Positions 1 to 10,883 of a stretch of 64,000 nucleotides of DNA are shown here, in pieces (position 1 is the first letter of the stretch; each line of letters opens with the position of its first letter). A program made the translations under genes and the position numbers. Source of the stretch: Dendrophyllia cribrosa (taxonomy: Eukaryota > Cnidaria > Anthozoa > Scleractinia > Dendrophylliidae); NCBI GenBank assembly GCA_024195265.1, contig JAJLRJ010000004.1, positions 43,398,068 through 43,462,067 of the forward strand, read 5' to 3'. Below the pieces are notes generated by a model that made no database searches, was not told the origin of the DNA, and saw only the letters and a program-made list of their open reading frames with translations.

Positions 1-152
1 GCCAACAGCTAAATATTCTTTATCTTGCATTGTGTATCTACCTATAATAACGTTGATTTTGGTCACTTAATAGTTTTCTTTCCCTTAACTATTCTCAAAA
101 TCAAATATTTGATTTCTATGCTCAAGCTTGGGATGGCTCTTTATTTGGTTCA

Positions 153-480
153 CTAGTGCCACCTGACTCCCTTGCCATTATCTGTTCCAGCAGCTGCTGC
201 TAGAGACTTTTCTGCTGGAATAAATCCCACAGGCAAATCAAAGAGTTTGACTTCAAGTTCGGGGTCCTGTTGTGGTGGATTCCAGCCAGTGGGAACGTTC
301 AATTGAGGATTGAAATCAGGATCCTGTGGCTGATCAGCAAACAAAGCTTGAAGGCGAACTCTACGACAAAAGTCTTTGATCTGTAAATCAAACTGAGCTG
401 CAGTAGGGGGTTAGAGCGAAGGTCTGAATTTAAGCCTCATGCCAAAAAAAAAAATGGACTGACCCTCAGTAAGTTTTACA
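153..480 (-). pseudogene. Penelope-like reverse transcriptase, N-terminal fragment
   Basis: An open frame without its own ATG runs from about 407 down to a TAG at 153. It reads DFCRRVRLQALF, then GWNPPQQDPELE. In another frame just upstream (about 420-480) is HNFSHVKLTEGQ. Seen: a leucine/threonine-rich start, then an R-x-R-L segment and a W-x-P-P segment. From family knowledge this order (NLS..LT..E, then GL.F.P, then RLRL, then W.PP) is typical of the region before the RT domain in Penelope-like elements. A frame change and loss of the RT core make it a remnant. A DIRS-like or other RT is the main alternative. Confidence 0.4.
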
Positions 481-559
481 TGAGAAAAGTTGTGGATTTC
501 CGAGTTTTGAGATAGCAAATCGTACGGGGTTGTTTAGCCAATTTGAAGAGTCGTTTTTC

Positions 560-1060
560 CTAAATAGAGTGACTGTCTATGTTACTGGACGGAACCTTTG
601 CCTTTGGCATTTTTTGCCAGTGATCAAAGACTGGCAACTTGTTTAGTCGAGTTAGATCAGCACTACGGAGAATTGGATGCATTCTGCTGTCGTAGTTGTT
701 GTCGATGTTTCGACTGACTTTTCCTGCCAGGGTTCTTGAACTATTGCTGGGAGTTGATTGCAATTTGTGTGGTGAAGCTCCTGACGGATAATTTCATTCT
801 GTTCCATTCTTTCGATGCTTGCTCTCCTTGTGAGTAATCTCCGCTTGTAATGCTTTTGAAGCTCAAGCGACCATGCTGTCTGTCATGAGGAGATTTTTAT
901 CACAAAGCTGGTTGCCGCTTCGACGAGACCATCCACCTGGTCAAGAGAGATTTCTCTGAGTTTCAGAAGTTGAGATTTCCACTGGGCAGTGGTACCATCA
1001 ATGTCCCCTTCCCACTCTTGAATCGCACTCCGGTGGGCTTCATGGTTTTAAATGTGGACT
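560..1060 (-). pseudogene. Unrecognised coding-like remnant
   Basis: Two minus-strand open stretches have coding-like composition. One (about 900-1060) contains QWKSQLLKLREISLDQVDGL. The other (560-763) contains RTLAGKVSRNIDNNYDSRM and LNKLPVFDHWQKMPKAK. They lie upstream of the Penelope-like fragment on the same strand and may be its decayed 5' part. I recognise no domain, and stops separate the pieces. Confidence 0.25.
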
Positions 1061-1620
1061 GGTTTTAAACAATGTCTTCTGCATGTTTGGTTTGTTAACG
1101 AAAAAAAAAACAGTTTATTGCACGAGATGAGATAATTATATGATACTCGGTAAATTCATAACAAAAAAAGCAAAGGACAAAGAAGTAATATAAATTATAT
1201 TCATAAGATAGCTAATCCATAGAAGTGTGGTATCACATTCCTTTGCATTTTTATTAACAAGGGATGTAATGTGCTCCACCAAACTGTCCACATATGCACG
1301 TGGGGTAGCCTTGCTTGTGTTGACTGGAAACAGCTCAGTTGATTAAATGAATGATCGCCGTAATGACTATTAAGAATGAGGCAATTATAATATCCATGGG
1401 AGCTTCTCTCACATTCACTCTTTCTCAAGTCATGGAGTCCTGGAAAATGATTTCAACTGGAATGCGCTAAATAAATTATTATGAATTATCCTTTTTTTTA
1501 AATTCTTCAAAGGTTTCTTCAGCTTACATTTCACTAAACGAAAAAAAAATGTTTTGATTGGAATTACTGTAAGATCAGGCCTTCTCACAGGAATGCAAAT
1601 CAGTGTTTTATCAGTTACAA
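1061..1620. other. AT-rich non-coding stretch
   Basis: Short poly-A and poly-T tracts only. I see no convincing coding frame, RNA gene or terminal repeat. Confidence 0.4.
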
Positions 1621-1625
1621 CTTTT

Positions 1626-1981
1626 CATCACATTTTCTCCTGTTGGACTTAACTGTGATGGGTCATTATCTTGAAGCCACAGCCTTCTTCCATTTTTATT
1701 TTCACTTAAATGAATAGAATTAAAATTCTTTTCAATACATGTAGTGAGAATTGTCCTGATAGGTGTTTGTATTTCTCACACAAAATTACGCCTTTATAAC
1801 ATGCATTTGCTACAATACCTCTAACAAAATTCAGTCTTTTGCCGCGTTTCCTCCAGATTCTTGTCTTAGGTGCTCTTACGACTTTCGGTGGTTTATTAAG
1901 CAAGTAAAAGGTCATTACACATGTTCCATGTTGAACTGTGTCCTGCATCTTGCACTGATGAACATCCAGTGACCACCACAA
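1626..1981 (-). pseudogene. Tc1/mariner-like (DDE_3) transposase fragment
   Basis: The minus frame reads MWWSLDVHQCKMQDTVQHG, then WRKRGKRLNFVRGIVANACY, KGVILCEKYKHLSGQF, and after a small disruption LQDNDPSQ (1653-1676). LQDNDPSQ resembles the second catalytic Asp motif of IS630/Tc1/mariner DDE_3 transposases, and the preceding V-x-I-x-C-E-x-Y stretch fits the same fold. The C-terminal catalytic residue is not found. A related copy lies at 11920-12330 on the same strand, so this is one member of a dispersed local repeat. Confidence 0.5.
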
Positions 1982-1999
1982 ATTTCTTTCTTATGATTT

Positions 2000-2709
2000 G
2001 TTTACAAAGACAAAACAGGCACTTATAACTCCAGTTGACCTATACAAAAAATAAAAGTACAAGACTTCGCGGGTGCTTCTGTTCCTCATAAATCAGTAAA
2101 CACGCTATTTGTTGATATTGTCCACAAAGTACAACCTCTGGTCATCATTCATTTTGTCACAGTTCTTTAAACTACAGACCAACAAAGAAAAGATGGTTAC
2201 CAATTACATGTAGTATATCAAAGGTCTTGTATCCAAGGCAGAGATTATGCCAACTGATTAAAAAAAGCGACAAAAAAAATTCCGGTACTTTCTTCCCTAA
2301 TGGTTAGTCCAGCTTCTCGAAAAATCCATTTTACAGTGACTCACTTCTCACGAGACATTCCTCTTGCCCAAGCCACAAAGTGCATGTCAGCCCATACCGT
2401 CGCTCTGAACTGATGATCAACGTCTGACCTCCCATCCCCAATGGCTCTTGGAACAATTTCATGGGATGTGCATTTAATTTGTGACTTCCCATCATCGGTG
2501 GGATCCAAACTTAACTGTTGATCTCCTGAGGACATCAACATAGGGTTGAGTGCTTGAAAGGCTGCTGCTATGTAAATTGCGTGAACCACATTAGAAAATG
2601 AATCCGTAGGTGTCCATTCTGCTATGTATTCTTTCAACAGGTAAAGATGCGCCTTGTCTTTGTCCACAAGGATGCTGAACGACTTTGCTTCATTAATTTG
2701 GAAAAGCAC
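2000..2709 (-). pseudogene. Repeat-borne transposase-associated coding fragment
   Basis: The frame 2341-2709 includes INEAKSFSILVDKDKAHLYL and SNVVHAIYIAAAFQALNP. The same protein segment and its 3' flank recur at 11000-11400 and 19200-19600 on the same strand, always next to the motif ACAGTTCTTTAAACTA. The first part resembles the hAT core-start pattern (K-x-F-S-I-L-V-D); the rest is unrecognised. Presumably part of an old multi-exon transposase gene. Confidence 0.4.
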
Positions 2710-2819
2710 CTTCTTCAGTAACTGCCCAAGTAGTAGTTGCTGCTTCCTCTGGAACCTTTCTTCCAGTGTCCCACCATCTCTACGAGTCCAGCCTGCTTTT
2801 CTAGGTTTAGCAATGACTT

Positions 2820-3450
2820 AAGCTTCATATTGGCGATATCTTCTTAGGCCAACCAATAACAACTGAGCATAGCACTGAAGGTAACTTTGTCGGCTTTCTC
2901 CTGGATTAACTTGTGTTGTTGTGCCAGGGGGCTTTTTCTTCTTTCCAGTTCAAGAAGATGAGTGTTAAGGTGTCCAGTTGTTTGTGCATGGCCCAGGTCC
3001 TTCTTGTCTCCAGGTTGAGCTTTACTATTAATAAGGGCAGACCTCTTGTAGCAAATGGATGGCTTACAATTTAACTTTGCATTTTTGTTAAACTTGTTTA
3101 TTTGTGTTATGAATTTGACAAAGAAAGCAGTACATCCCCTCCCCTTCCACAAAAACGAGCCACTTCATCCCTATATCTTCTGAAAATGCCAGGTTTTCCT
3201 CAAACAACCACGTATGCTGAAATTTGTCGCCTTTTTCTTTTTGTTTTTCTTGTTCACTTTTCGAAAGCTCCGAACATGATCCAGCACAGGTGTAATAACT
3301 GTGCAGTGTTTTTTTCCTTACAGCATCCAAAAAGTATTCCTCCAAGAGCTTTATGGCTTCCTTTGTTGTCCAGTTTAGGAGGAGAGGTCCGACTTGAAGG
3401 GCTCTCTGCAAATACAGTACCAGAATGCACTGTGAATTCCATGGGTTCAT
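2820..3450 (-). pseudogene. hAT transposase (ZNF862/C17orf113-like), TTF zinc-finger region
   Basis: The minus frame has KFQHTWLFEENLAF, GMKWLVFVEGEGMYCFLC, then after a frame change NKFNKNAKLNCKPSICYK, HAQTTGHLNTHLLELERR and AMLSCYWLA. This is the layout of TTF/BED-type zinc fingers in the animal hAT lineage that gave rise to ZNF862-like proteins: W-L-x-x-x-x-G-M-x-C-x-x-C, then a histidine-containing half. It continues toward 2710 with LLNLEKQAGLVEMVGHWKKG. Several frame breaks make it non-functional. It probably belonged to the same element as the exon at 10708-10777; the two are now separated by the inserted OTU-hAT element. Confidence 0.6.
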
Positions 3451-3479
3451 TATTTGTTTTTATAAAATTACAGCCACAA

Positions 3480-4253
3480 TTGAATAAAATACAAACTATT
3501 ATGTTGAAAATTGTTAACTACTGAAATATGAAAATCTTACCATTTGTCCCAGATGATGACGATCCATTCTCAGAAGCAACCCTGCTGTTTTGCAAGCACC
3601 GGCCGAATTAGACAGAGGGTTGCATGTTAATACTTGTACTTGTACACATGTCGGTATTTGTACTGGAAACCTCTTGATTATGTTCAGTATCTGGTGGGAA
3701 GAAATTGACATAAACTACATGTTGAGTCAAAATTATATTCTTGTGGCTCGGATCACCTAATTAATATTAAAATTGACCGTGTACTACTTAAATTTTCTTT
3801 AAAACTGACATGAAACCATCGTTGAAATGACGTAAAAACAACCACAAACAGTCGTCAAGGCTCAAGTTTTAATAATACAATTAGTACAAATTTTTGCGTG
3901 GACTTTCTTTGTTGGCAACTCTTGATTACATGAAAAGGTCATTTTTAGAATGTTTGGTAAACAAACCGAATGGCTTACCGATTGAAACTTGCCTGACTAT
4001 TTCCCACGGACTTCACAGTTAGTCATGCATGGATTCGTATTCTTCGATGGGTACTTCCGTTAGAAGTAGATCAAGAAATGTTGTGACTGGGAACTGTGAA
4101 GTGATTAATGGCGCAGTTCATATTGTACAGAAATAAAACATTAAAGGATAGTCTCGGTTTTTGGATTGAAATTCTACAACATTTATACTGGTAAAAATTG
4201 CACTTCAAAGATGATGCCGGGAAAATGTGCACGCGGTACATAAGTGAAATTAT
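3480..4253. other. Non-coding stretch
   Basis: I see no coding frame with family resemblance. A short tandem duplication begins at its right edge (4254). Confidence 0.4.
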
Positions 4254-4391
4254 TTACAGATCTTTAAAACGCCGAATTTGAAGAACACATTGCAGTGATT
4301 CCTCAAAATGATGTTTTGGTTGTTGTGTTTCAAATCAATATCTTTATTGAAGTATTACAGATCTTTAAAGCGCCGAGTTTGAAGAACGCAT
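4254..4391. repeat. 100-bp tandem duplication, second copy split by transposon
   Basis: TTACAGATCTTTAAA starts at 4254 and again at 4354, an exact 100-bp period. Unit 1 is complete (4254-4353). Unit 2 runs 4354-4391 and then resumes at 10487 (GCAGTGATTCCTCAAAATGA is shared). Unit 1 has GAAGAACACATTGCAG where unit 2 would read GAAGAACGCATTGCAG without the insertion. Unit 1 therefore records the empty target site. Confidence 0.92.
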
Positions 4392-4407
4392 CAAGGCTGC
4401 TGCCTAA
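4392..4407 (+). repeat. Left terminal inverted repeat of OTU-hAT
   Basis: CAAGGCTGCTGCCTAA is the exact reverse complement of 10471-10486. It is followed by a GGGAGCCC...GGGCTCC short palindrome (about 4420-4436). Confidence 0.93.
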
Positions 4408-4448
4408 GGAAAATTTTTGGGAGCCCTTCGGGCTCCTAAAATAAAAAA

Positions 4449-4502
4449 CTAGGAGCCCAAGTCACATTTCTAGGAGCCCAAGTTACATTTCTAGGAGCCC
4501 AA
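4449..4502. repeat. 21-bp subterminal tandem repeat
   Basis: CTAGGAGCCCAAGT-ACATTT starts at 4449, 4470 and 4491 (exact 21-bp spacing, the third partial). Subterminal repeats of this kind are commonly transposase-binding sites in hAT elements; the role here is inferred. Confidence 0.8.
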
Positions 4503-5134
4503 CATAAATTAATGAAAACAAAGAATTAATTTAAAGAGTCAAACGTTCAACTGTTTTAATTATTTTTTTCATCATTATCAATATCACTCCCAAGACATTA
4601 ATCAAACACCTTACTGTCGGTTCTAATAATAACCGTTTAGAAATCGTTCACATTTGTATTTGCAAAGTATTCAAGATTCAAAATCATGCTATTCGTAGAA
4701 GATAATAAAGATAAAACATCAACTCATCTAGCCTTAATCTGGATGATCTGAATAAGTGTCAATCTGAAAAGTCAAACCTTGTATTTCTACATCTACATGT
4801 ACCAAACGCAAATACAATTCAGCACTATGACTTGAGTAATGAAACGTAATGGAGTTACCACCTTGGTTAATGACTGAAAATGAAACGGATTTAACTTTGA
4901 AAACAAAATGGCTCAAGCTTTTAACTAATAGTTTATCAGAAAAAAATGCCTTAATGAAAACTTAAACTCTAATAAAAACCAACTAAACTAAAGACTAACT
5001 CTATTGTACTTTCTTTTACAAATAAATCAGTAATTCTCTGTTCATTTCAAGCATTGACTAAGTGATGTTTGAATTGTGTACAGTACACTGATCCCTTGTT
5101 TAAATCGAAAGTTGCTTTGACAGCAATTAAAGTG

Positions 5135-8100
5135 TCAGTCGTTAATTGCTTTTGATTTCTTAAAAGAACTCCAGGTTTTAGCCTCTGGGTGTTTCTCCAG
5201 CCAGTCTTCCCGTCGGGCTCTGACACTGTTTTCCCGCCAATGTTTCAAGGCTTTTGCTGAGTGCCCAGATCGAGTGAAGGCTTCAACTCTCTGTGACTTG
5301 CTCAGGCTGTGATACATCGTCGAAATGCGCAAGATGTTGTCCAGTGTCGTGGCTGCTAGGCTGGAGCGCTGAATAGTCTTTGTGCGGTTCATGGAGCTAA
5401 AACCTCGCTCGCAAGCTGCACTAGACAAAGGCCAAGTGAGCACGATCTCAGCAATTAAAAGGAAGTTGGGAAATTCATCTCCATGCTTAGAAAACAAAAT
5501 CGAGTAAACGTCTGGTGTTGTCTTATCCTTCATGAGACTCACAAGGCTCTTAACTCCTTGCCATTCCCCGTTGACAGATTCTTCTCTCAAACCAGCCCTT
5601 CTCAACTGAACTTGGTATCTGTTGGAGATTACTTGCAGCTCATCGTTGCCATAAGTCGCTAACTTTTCGATATCGTGAGGCCAGGTGTCTGGATCGAAAA
5701 CTGCAGACGCCTTTGTGACTGGATCGTTAAAGAGGTAGTGGAATCGCTCGGCCATACTCTGTCCAATCTCATCCAAAACAGCTTTTCTGATCTTTTCATA
5801 CTGGCTGACATCGTTGTCTTCTCTTGAAATGGCAATTTCTCTGAACACATTGCCTTCTGCTTCTGTAAGAAATGCCTTAACCCTGGGTCCATTTGAAGAC
5901 TTCATGTTTAGGCACTGCATCTTAAACCTCCGAACTCCTGCTGTTGCAGATGTGACTGTGAGAAAGTCAGCCTGAAATATCTTACTTAGGTGCGCTGCTT
6001 CCTCTGCAATATCCCACAAAAAATTAGTAAAGAGCAACCCTCTGAATGAAGTCAAGTACTTGACAGCAAATGTTGCTTGTCCCTGCCTTCCACTTGATCC
6101 CACACGCATCTCTTTTGTGTTCTGACAGTGCATCATGAGAGGTTTGTATCCGCGAAAGAGTACCTGAAGTGCAGTTTGAAGATGGGGTAACCATCTAGCT
6201 CCAAAAACATTAGTAGGCCTGGAAATCTGCTCGTCCAGTGCTTCTGCCAACTCTTTAAATTCCCTGAGGGCCTTGGCACTGTAATGGTATTCTTGGTATA
6301 AACTGCGAAGGGCATCACGCACTTTAACAAAATCTGGGTATTTGTCTAGGCACTTTACTACTGCCAGTTCTAGTTTGTGTGCTCCACACCAGAACCCCAT
6401 AAACTCTGAATTTTCTTTTCTCAACAAACCCACAACACCATTCTTCTCGCCTGTCATTGTCGTGCACCCATCAGTCCCCAAACCTGTAATCTTCTGCTTC
6501 CATGCCACTTCCATGTTTATTTTTTGGAAGCATGAATCTACCGCATCTAAATAACCTCTTCCAGTTCCATTCTTTAGTTGTTCAATTCCAAGATATGTGG
6601 TGACTGGTCTTCCAACTGACTTTTCGACATAACGCACATACATTATTGCCTCCTCAATAACACCATGATCTGTACTTCCATCAATGATCAGGGAGAAAAA
6701 ATGACAGTCCATTAATTTGTTTTTGAGATCTTCCTTCATAACAGAGCTTATATGGTCAATAAAGTCAGTACATGCAGATCGGGTCAAATACGTTTCTCCA
6801 AGCTCTACCCCATTCGATGTTTGAAGTGAACAGAGACTCTCATAGTCATCTAATGGCCGTTCTAAAGCTGCAATGTAAAAGGCCGTTTTGAACTTCTTTT
6901 CCATCTTTTCATCTTCCTTTTCGTAGAGTGGCTTGCAGCACCTATACATTTCGGTGCTCGTAGGGTTTTTAATTGCCTTCTCTGCTGCAATGCATTTTCT
7001 GTGGTTTTGGCTTGCCTCATGCTTCTTGAGGGCTTCATTCTTAAAATTGGTTGTTCCACTTCTTTTTGAAAATTCACTATCCTTTGATGCAATCGTAGGG
7101 TGCTTTGAACATACACCACAGTACATTGATTGTACTGTTGTCCCCTCTGGTTGTACTTTTGGATAAGGTGCAGAGATTGTAAGCGGCTGCATTGTGTCTT
7201 TGCTCACTACATTTATGTGTACCCAATGATGGGCTTGAAGCCACTTCCACTGGAATGATCTGGTACGTTTTATTTCGTATTCCTTACGCTTGTTTACTTG
7301 GCATGTAGTGAAATCTTCTCTCTTTTTCATATTTCCTCCTTTCTCTCCTCTTCCATCTTCAATATCCTCCTCGATTTTCATTTTGTTCTTCAGTTTCATT
7401 TCATGTTCACTTGAGACTTCATTGTTCGTGATCTTGCTTTCCTCTTCAATCATCGCTTCCTTGTCCTCCACCATCTTCCTTTCTTCATCCATATTCCTCC
7501 CATCCTTCACCTTCGTTCCATCCTCCGTCTTCTTTACACCCTGCTTCTTTAACTTGACTTCCAGTTTGGGTTCCTCCTCAATTTTTTCGTTAATGTCCAT
7601 CATTTCCTCTTTTGGTTTTCCACTGGTTTTATCTTTGCCTTCTTTTTTGGTGGCATCCTCCAACTTCATTCTCTTATTCAGTTTCTTTTTAGTGACTGTT
7701 GGAAACCAAAAGTCTTCCAAAGTTAATGATCTCTTTGGGAAGGTTGTGTTTTTGGTAGGCTTATCATGAGCAACTGTGGGGTAGGTTTCCTGTGTGTGGA
7801 TTAAACCTTGTTCCTTTTTAAAAAGAGGAACGAAGTGGTTTGGCACATAGATTGAATTTGGGCGGCTGTCTAATCCACCATCCCTTGACCACAAAATGTA
7901 AAAGCAATCCTTTTCAACAACCTTGTTTGGCATGCCAATACGTGGTTTTACCATACCATGTAAAAGAGGACGGATAGCTTCAGCGCAGTTAGGGTAAACA
8001 CTAAAAATGGGCCTGCTTATTACAGTAGCAAGGGCCATGATATGCATTAAGCAAGACCATTGGCCTAACTGAGTTCCTCCAACTGCTTCACTCTGAATAG

Positions 8101-9506
8101 CTGACACTCGGTTGCAGCTTTGCTCCCACTCCTTCATGCCACGTTCCTTTAGGGCGAGAGTGAAAAGGGTAACGTCGCTGAAGGGACAACCAGATTGTAG
8201 AGCCTCCCTGAATCGTGGATGGCTTTGGTAGTACTGCGCATTTTCAAACAATTCAATGGCAGTTAGGATACGGAGAATGATTGAGTATGCCGTATTACCC
8301 ACGAGGGACACAGAAACAGCATGGTACAGGCAGTTTCCATCTCCAGGTACTGAACAAGCGATCAAATTTGTAGGTGCATCGTCGGGGATTAAGGACTGCG
8401 CTAACAAGTCTTGTTGCAGTACTTTGGGTCTTCGAAAGGACTGGTCGAGGTTCAATAGTTGTGAATATTTGCTCTTTAATTTAGAGCAAAAATCTCCCGC
8501 GCTGCTTTTTTTGGTAATCAGGGCTTCATTCAACTGTTTTAAATCGCTAATCTGAAAAACAAATCACACTAATGCTTTAAAATCTTCAGTTTCCACTTCC
8601 ATTAAATACGGCAAATTCTGTAGGGAAGACATTTGTGTGGTTGTTATTTTCACGGTTCAAAGTTGCAAGTGTTGGAAAATCAAGGTTTAATACCGGACAC
8701 CTTCAGATGGAATAGTGCTCAAAGTTTGACTTTTGGTTCATAGTAAAGGTAAAAGTGTTATCTTCATTAAAAAGAAAGAAAAAAAAAAAATGAAAAAGAG
8801 TGACAGTTTTTCGTTTTAAGTGGACGTAAAAGTTACTCTTTTGATTGCCAGCCCCATGACGTTGAAAAGCGAGGTTTGGAAAGAAAAAGAGCGCGAAAAA
8901 TGACCGGAAGTAGTCTTATCCAAGCGTTGATTGTCTCAGTTTCCTGAGAAGAATTTGTGGGCGGAGTTAATGTTTGTTTACGAATCGAGGGATTTTTTTA
9001 TCGCCGTTTTCTCGACTGAAATTGTTCGCTCAGAGGGGACACTTTAAGGAGCTAACAAAGTTTTCTGTAAGTTTTCATCGCAATCGAAAATGTCAAAACC
9101 CGACGCGCTTGAGTTCCGAAAGACTAGAACAAATCAAATCAGTGAAAAACAAAAATCACTTTGAGTTTTAGCTTTCGAAAGCTGATTTGGACGCTCGCAT
9201 TAAAAATAAAACAAATTGGCAGTGCAAGTTTTTTAAAAAAATTGTCGGTTTGTTTTGGTGTAGGGTTTTAGGTATCTGCAGTTTAATAACTGGAGAGAAA
9301 CTCCTGAAGGTATCCGACGACCTAAACCGCGAAATTGTCGGCACTATTTGTCAACATAATTTTGCTCTGTCGCAAAGCGTTTTCAACAACAACAAAAAAA
9401 TTTACATCCGAGGTTTCGTGTCTTGTATCGAGGACCGCGTGAGATTATTGAAAAGGAACGGGAGGAAAAGGTTAAAAATACTTACTTGTTCCTCCTTCGC
9501 TGCCAT
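5135..9506 (-). CDS. OTU-domain hAT transposase (two exons)
   Basis: Cut-and-paste transposase acting in the nucleus on the element's own ends. The large exon is 5135-8551. Its open frame has no early ATG: the first in-frame Met lies beyond the OTU catalytic motif. A strong acceptor TTTGTTTTTCAG ends at 8552. Upstream, a Kozak-like ACCATGG starts a 7-codon exon at 9506-9486 ending in GTAAGT, and the join is phase 0. Total is about 1145 aa. Counting from codon 8533, an OTU-like domain (about 50-240) has Asp65, Gly-Asn, Cys68 and a late His233 in PNHFVPLF. A charged K/E linker follows (about 270-440). Next are a TTF-type zinc finger (C472, C475, H505, H511) and the hAT RNase-H core: Asp618 (SLIIDGSTD), Asp688 (GLGTDG), C716xxH719, Trp781 and Glu1042 (AACERGFSSMN). 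All expected catalytic residues are present and there are no stops. Whether the OTU part is an active protease is not shown. Confidence 0.9.
8552..9485 (-). other. Intron of the OTU-hAT transposase gene
   Basis: Donor GTAAGT at 9485-9480; acceptor pyrimidine tract and CAG at 8554-8552; length 934 bp; phase 0. The plus-strand frames at 8974-9588 inside it show no domain and look like chance. Confidence 0.75.
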
Positions 9507-9550
9507 GGTCGTGGTCAAATTGACTAGTTTAACCCAAGTGAAAAAATCGT

Positions 9551-9708
9551 TGATAATTTTCGCGGGAAATGAACGAATATCCACGTGAACTAAAGTGGTC
9601 ATACCGCCTGCCAGGGTCAAAGGTTTCTTTGACAATTTTCGCGGGAAATGAACGAATATCCACGTGAACTAAATTAGTTATACCGCCTGCTAGGGTCAAA
9701 GGTTTCTT
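9551..9708. repeat. 79-bp tandem repeat (two copies)
   Basis: TTTTCGCGGGAAATGAACGA recurs with a 79-bp offset (copies near 9551 and 9630), and both copies continue through ACCGCCTGC-AGGGTCAAAG. It sits just upstream of the transposase start codon, so it may be promoter or binding-site sequence; that role is inference. Confidence 0.85.
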
Positions 9709-10470
9709 TATTTTTTTCATGATCAAAGAGATCGCATTACAAACATAGCAAGTCTCCAGAAACGAAGCATTGCTAGCCGTTGTGGCTACCACAAATGGGA
9801 GAAATCGAAGCACGTCGAGTCTATAACTCATTTATTAGTTATACTTCCACTCTTCTCACAAGGAAACGGCTGTAAAACTTACGTGCGAGCGATCCAACAA
9901 ACATGACAAATTTCAACAGACGGCACGCAATATTAAACTTTGAATGGAGATCGTATTACAAACACCACACTGCTTCGGGTCTCCTCACAAACGACAATTG
10001 TTTGTGAACGTGGGATGAAATCAAATTGTAAGCATGTGAAATCAATAGCAGAAACGTATAATTCCATTCTTCTGTCAAAGTTAATACTCAGATTAATCTT
10101 GCAAACGCTCTGGTCGTGCCGCTTTCAAAGATTATGAATGGATACTAATTATAGTATCAACAAAAAATTAACAAACAGACGAATTCCATATATGGGAATA
10201 TCTTGAACCTTGTTTCCAATTCAGTGAACGCGCCAAAGCGATAGCTCTGAACGCGAAATCCGTGAACACTGCGTGCATTTCGACTTTATGGAAAATTTAC
10301 ACTGTTGGTATAAATAGTTTTACAGCTCAACTGATGGAACCACAGTTAACCGAAAAATAGGGGCTAGTTGCCATGTGATAATCGTAAGTTAGGCGCCCGT
10401 GCGGGCTCCTTGAAGAAAATTTTGGTCGCCCACGGTCTGTACTTTGGCGCCCCAGGCGACCGGGCGCCCG

Positions 10471-10486
10471 TTAGGCAGCAGCCTTG
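10471..10486 (-). repeat. Right terminal inverted repeat of OTU-hAT
   Basis: Perfect complement of 4392-4407, preceded by a GC-rich palindromic stretch (GGGCGCCC near 10460-10470). The following CGCAT (10487-10491) is the target duplication. Confidence 0.93.
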
Positions 10487-10707
10487 CGCATTGCAGTGAT
10501 TCCTCAAAATGATGTTTTGGTTGTTGTGTTTCAAATCGATATCTTTATTGAAGTACATGTACTTTATTATTCAAATATGAATCTTTAAAATTTCCATGAG
10601 GCTCTCAAAGCGGCTTGATCAAGTACAAACGATTTGTAATTGAATTACAAGTAAATTCGCTGCAGTTATAACTAAAACTTCAACGTACAAACAAAACAAA
10701 AACTTAC

Positions 10708-10777
10708 CGCATTCTGTGCCTTCTTTGGGTCTTTTATTCCAGATATTAAACAACGATTGTTGCTTTGTTCGCTTCAT
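10708..10777 (-). pseudogene. First coding exon of an older hAT element
   Basis: ATG at 10777 begins MKRTKQQSLFNIWNKRPKEG and ends at a donor GTAAGT (10707-10702). K-R-x-x-Q-x-S-L-F-x-x-x-x-K-R-P-K is the usual N-terminus of ZNF862-like hAT transposases. The zinc-finger exon expected next on this strand lies at 2820-3450, now beyond the inserted OTU-hAT element. Confidence 0.6.
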
Positions 10778-10883
10778 TTTAATTTCAGCTCCGTTGTATT
10801 CTCGTAACTGAGATTTTTTTCCCCTGCGATGTTGTGAATACATGTGTGGAATTTTTCCGTGCCGTCAACGGCTCTGTGCCCAC

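Larger units (their letters stand above)
4392..10486 (-). mobile_element. Complete OTU-hAT DNA transposon (6.1 kb)
   Basis: The termini are perfect 16-bp inverted repeats, CAAGGCTGCTGCCTAA at 4392-4407 and its complement at 10471-10486. The flanks are a 5-bp direct repeat CGCAT (4387-4391 and 10487-10491). Removing the element restores the second copy of the 100-bp tandem repeat. It holds one spliced gene on the minus strand (5135-9506), a 21-bp tandem repeat near the left end and a 79-bp tandem repeat near the right end. Most hAT elements duplicate 8 bp; a 5-bp duplication occurs in only some hAT groups as far as I know. Intact termini and a single undisrupted gene suggest recent activity. 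Confidence 0.93.

Noticed and set aside
7290..7769. 159-aa plus-strand frame rich in Ser/Phe/Leu
   Set aside because: It is antisense to the K/E-rich linker of the OTU-hAT transposase and mirrors its biased codons.
9187..9831. Plus- and minus-strand frames upstream of the transposase
   Set aside because: They lie in the intron and 5' region of the transposon, cross the 79-bp tandem repeat and show no domain.
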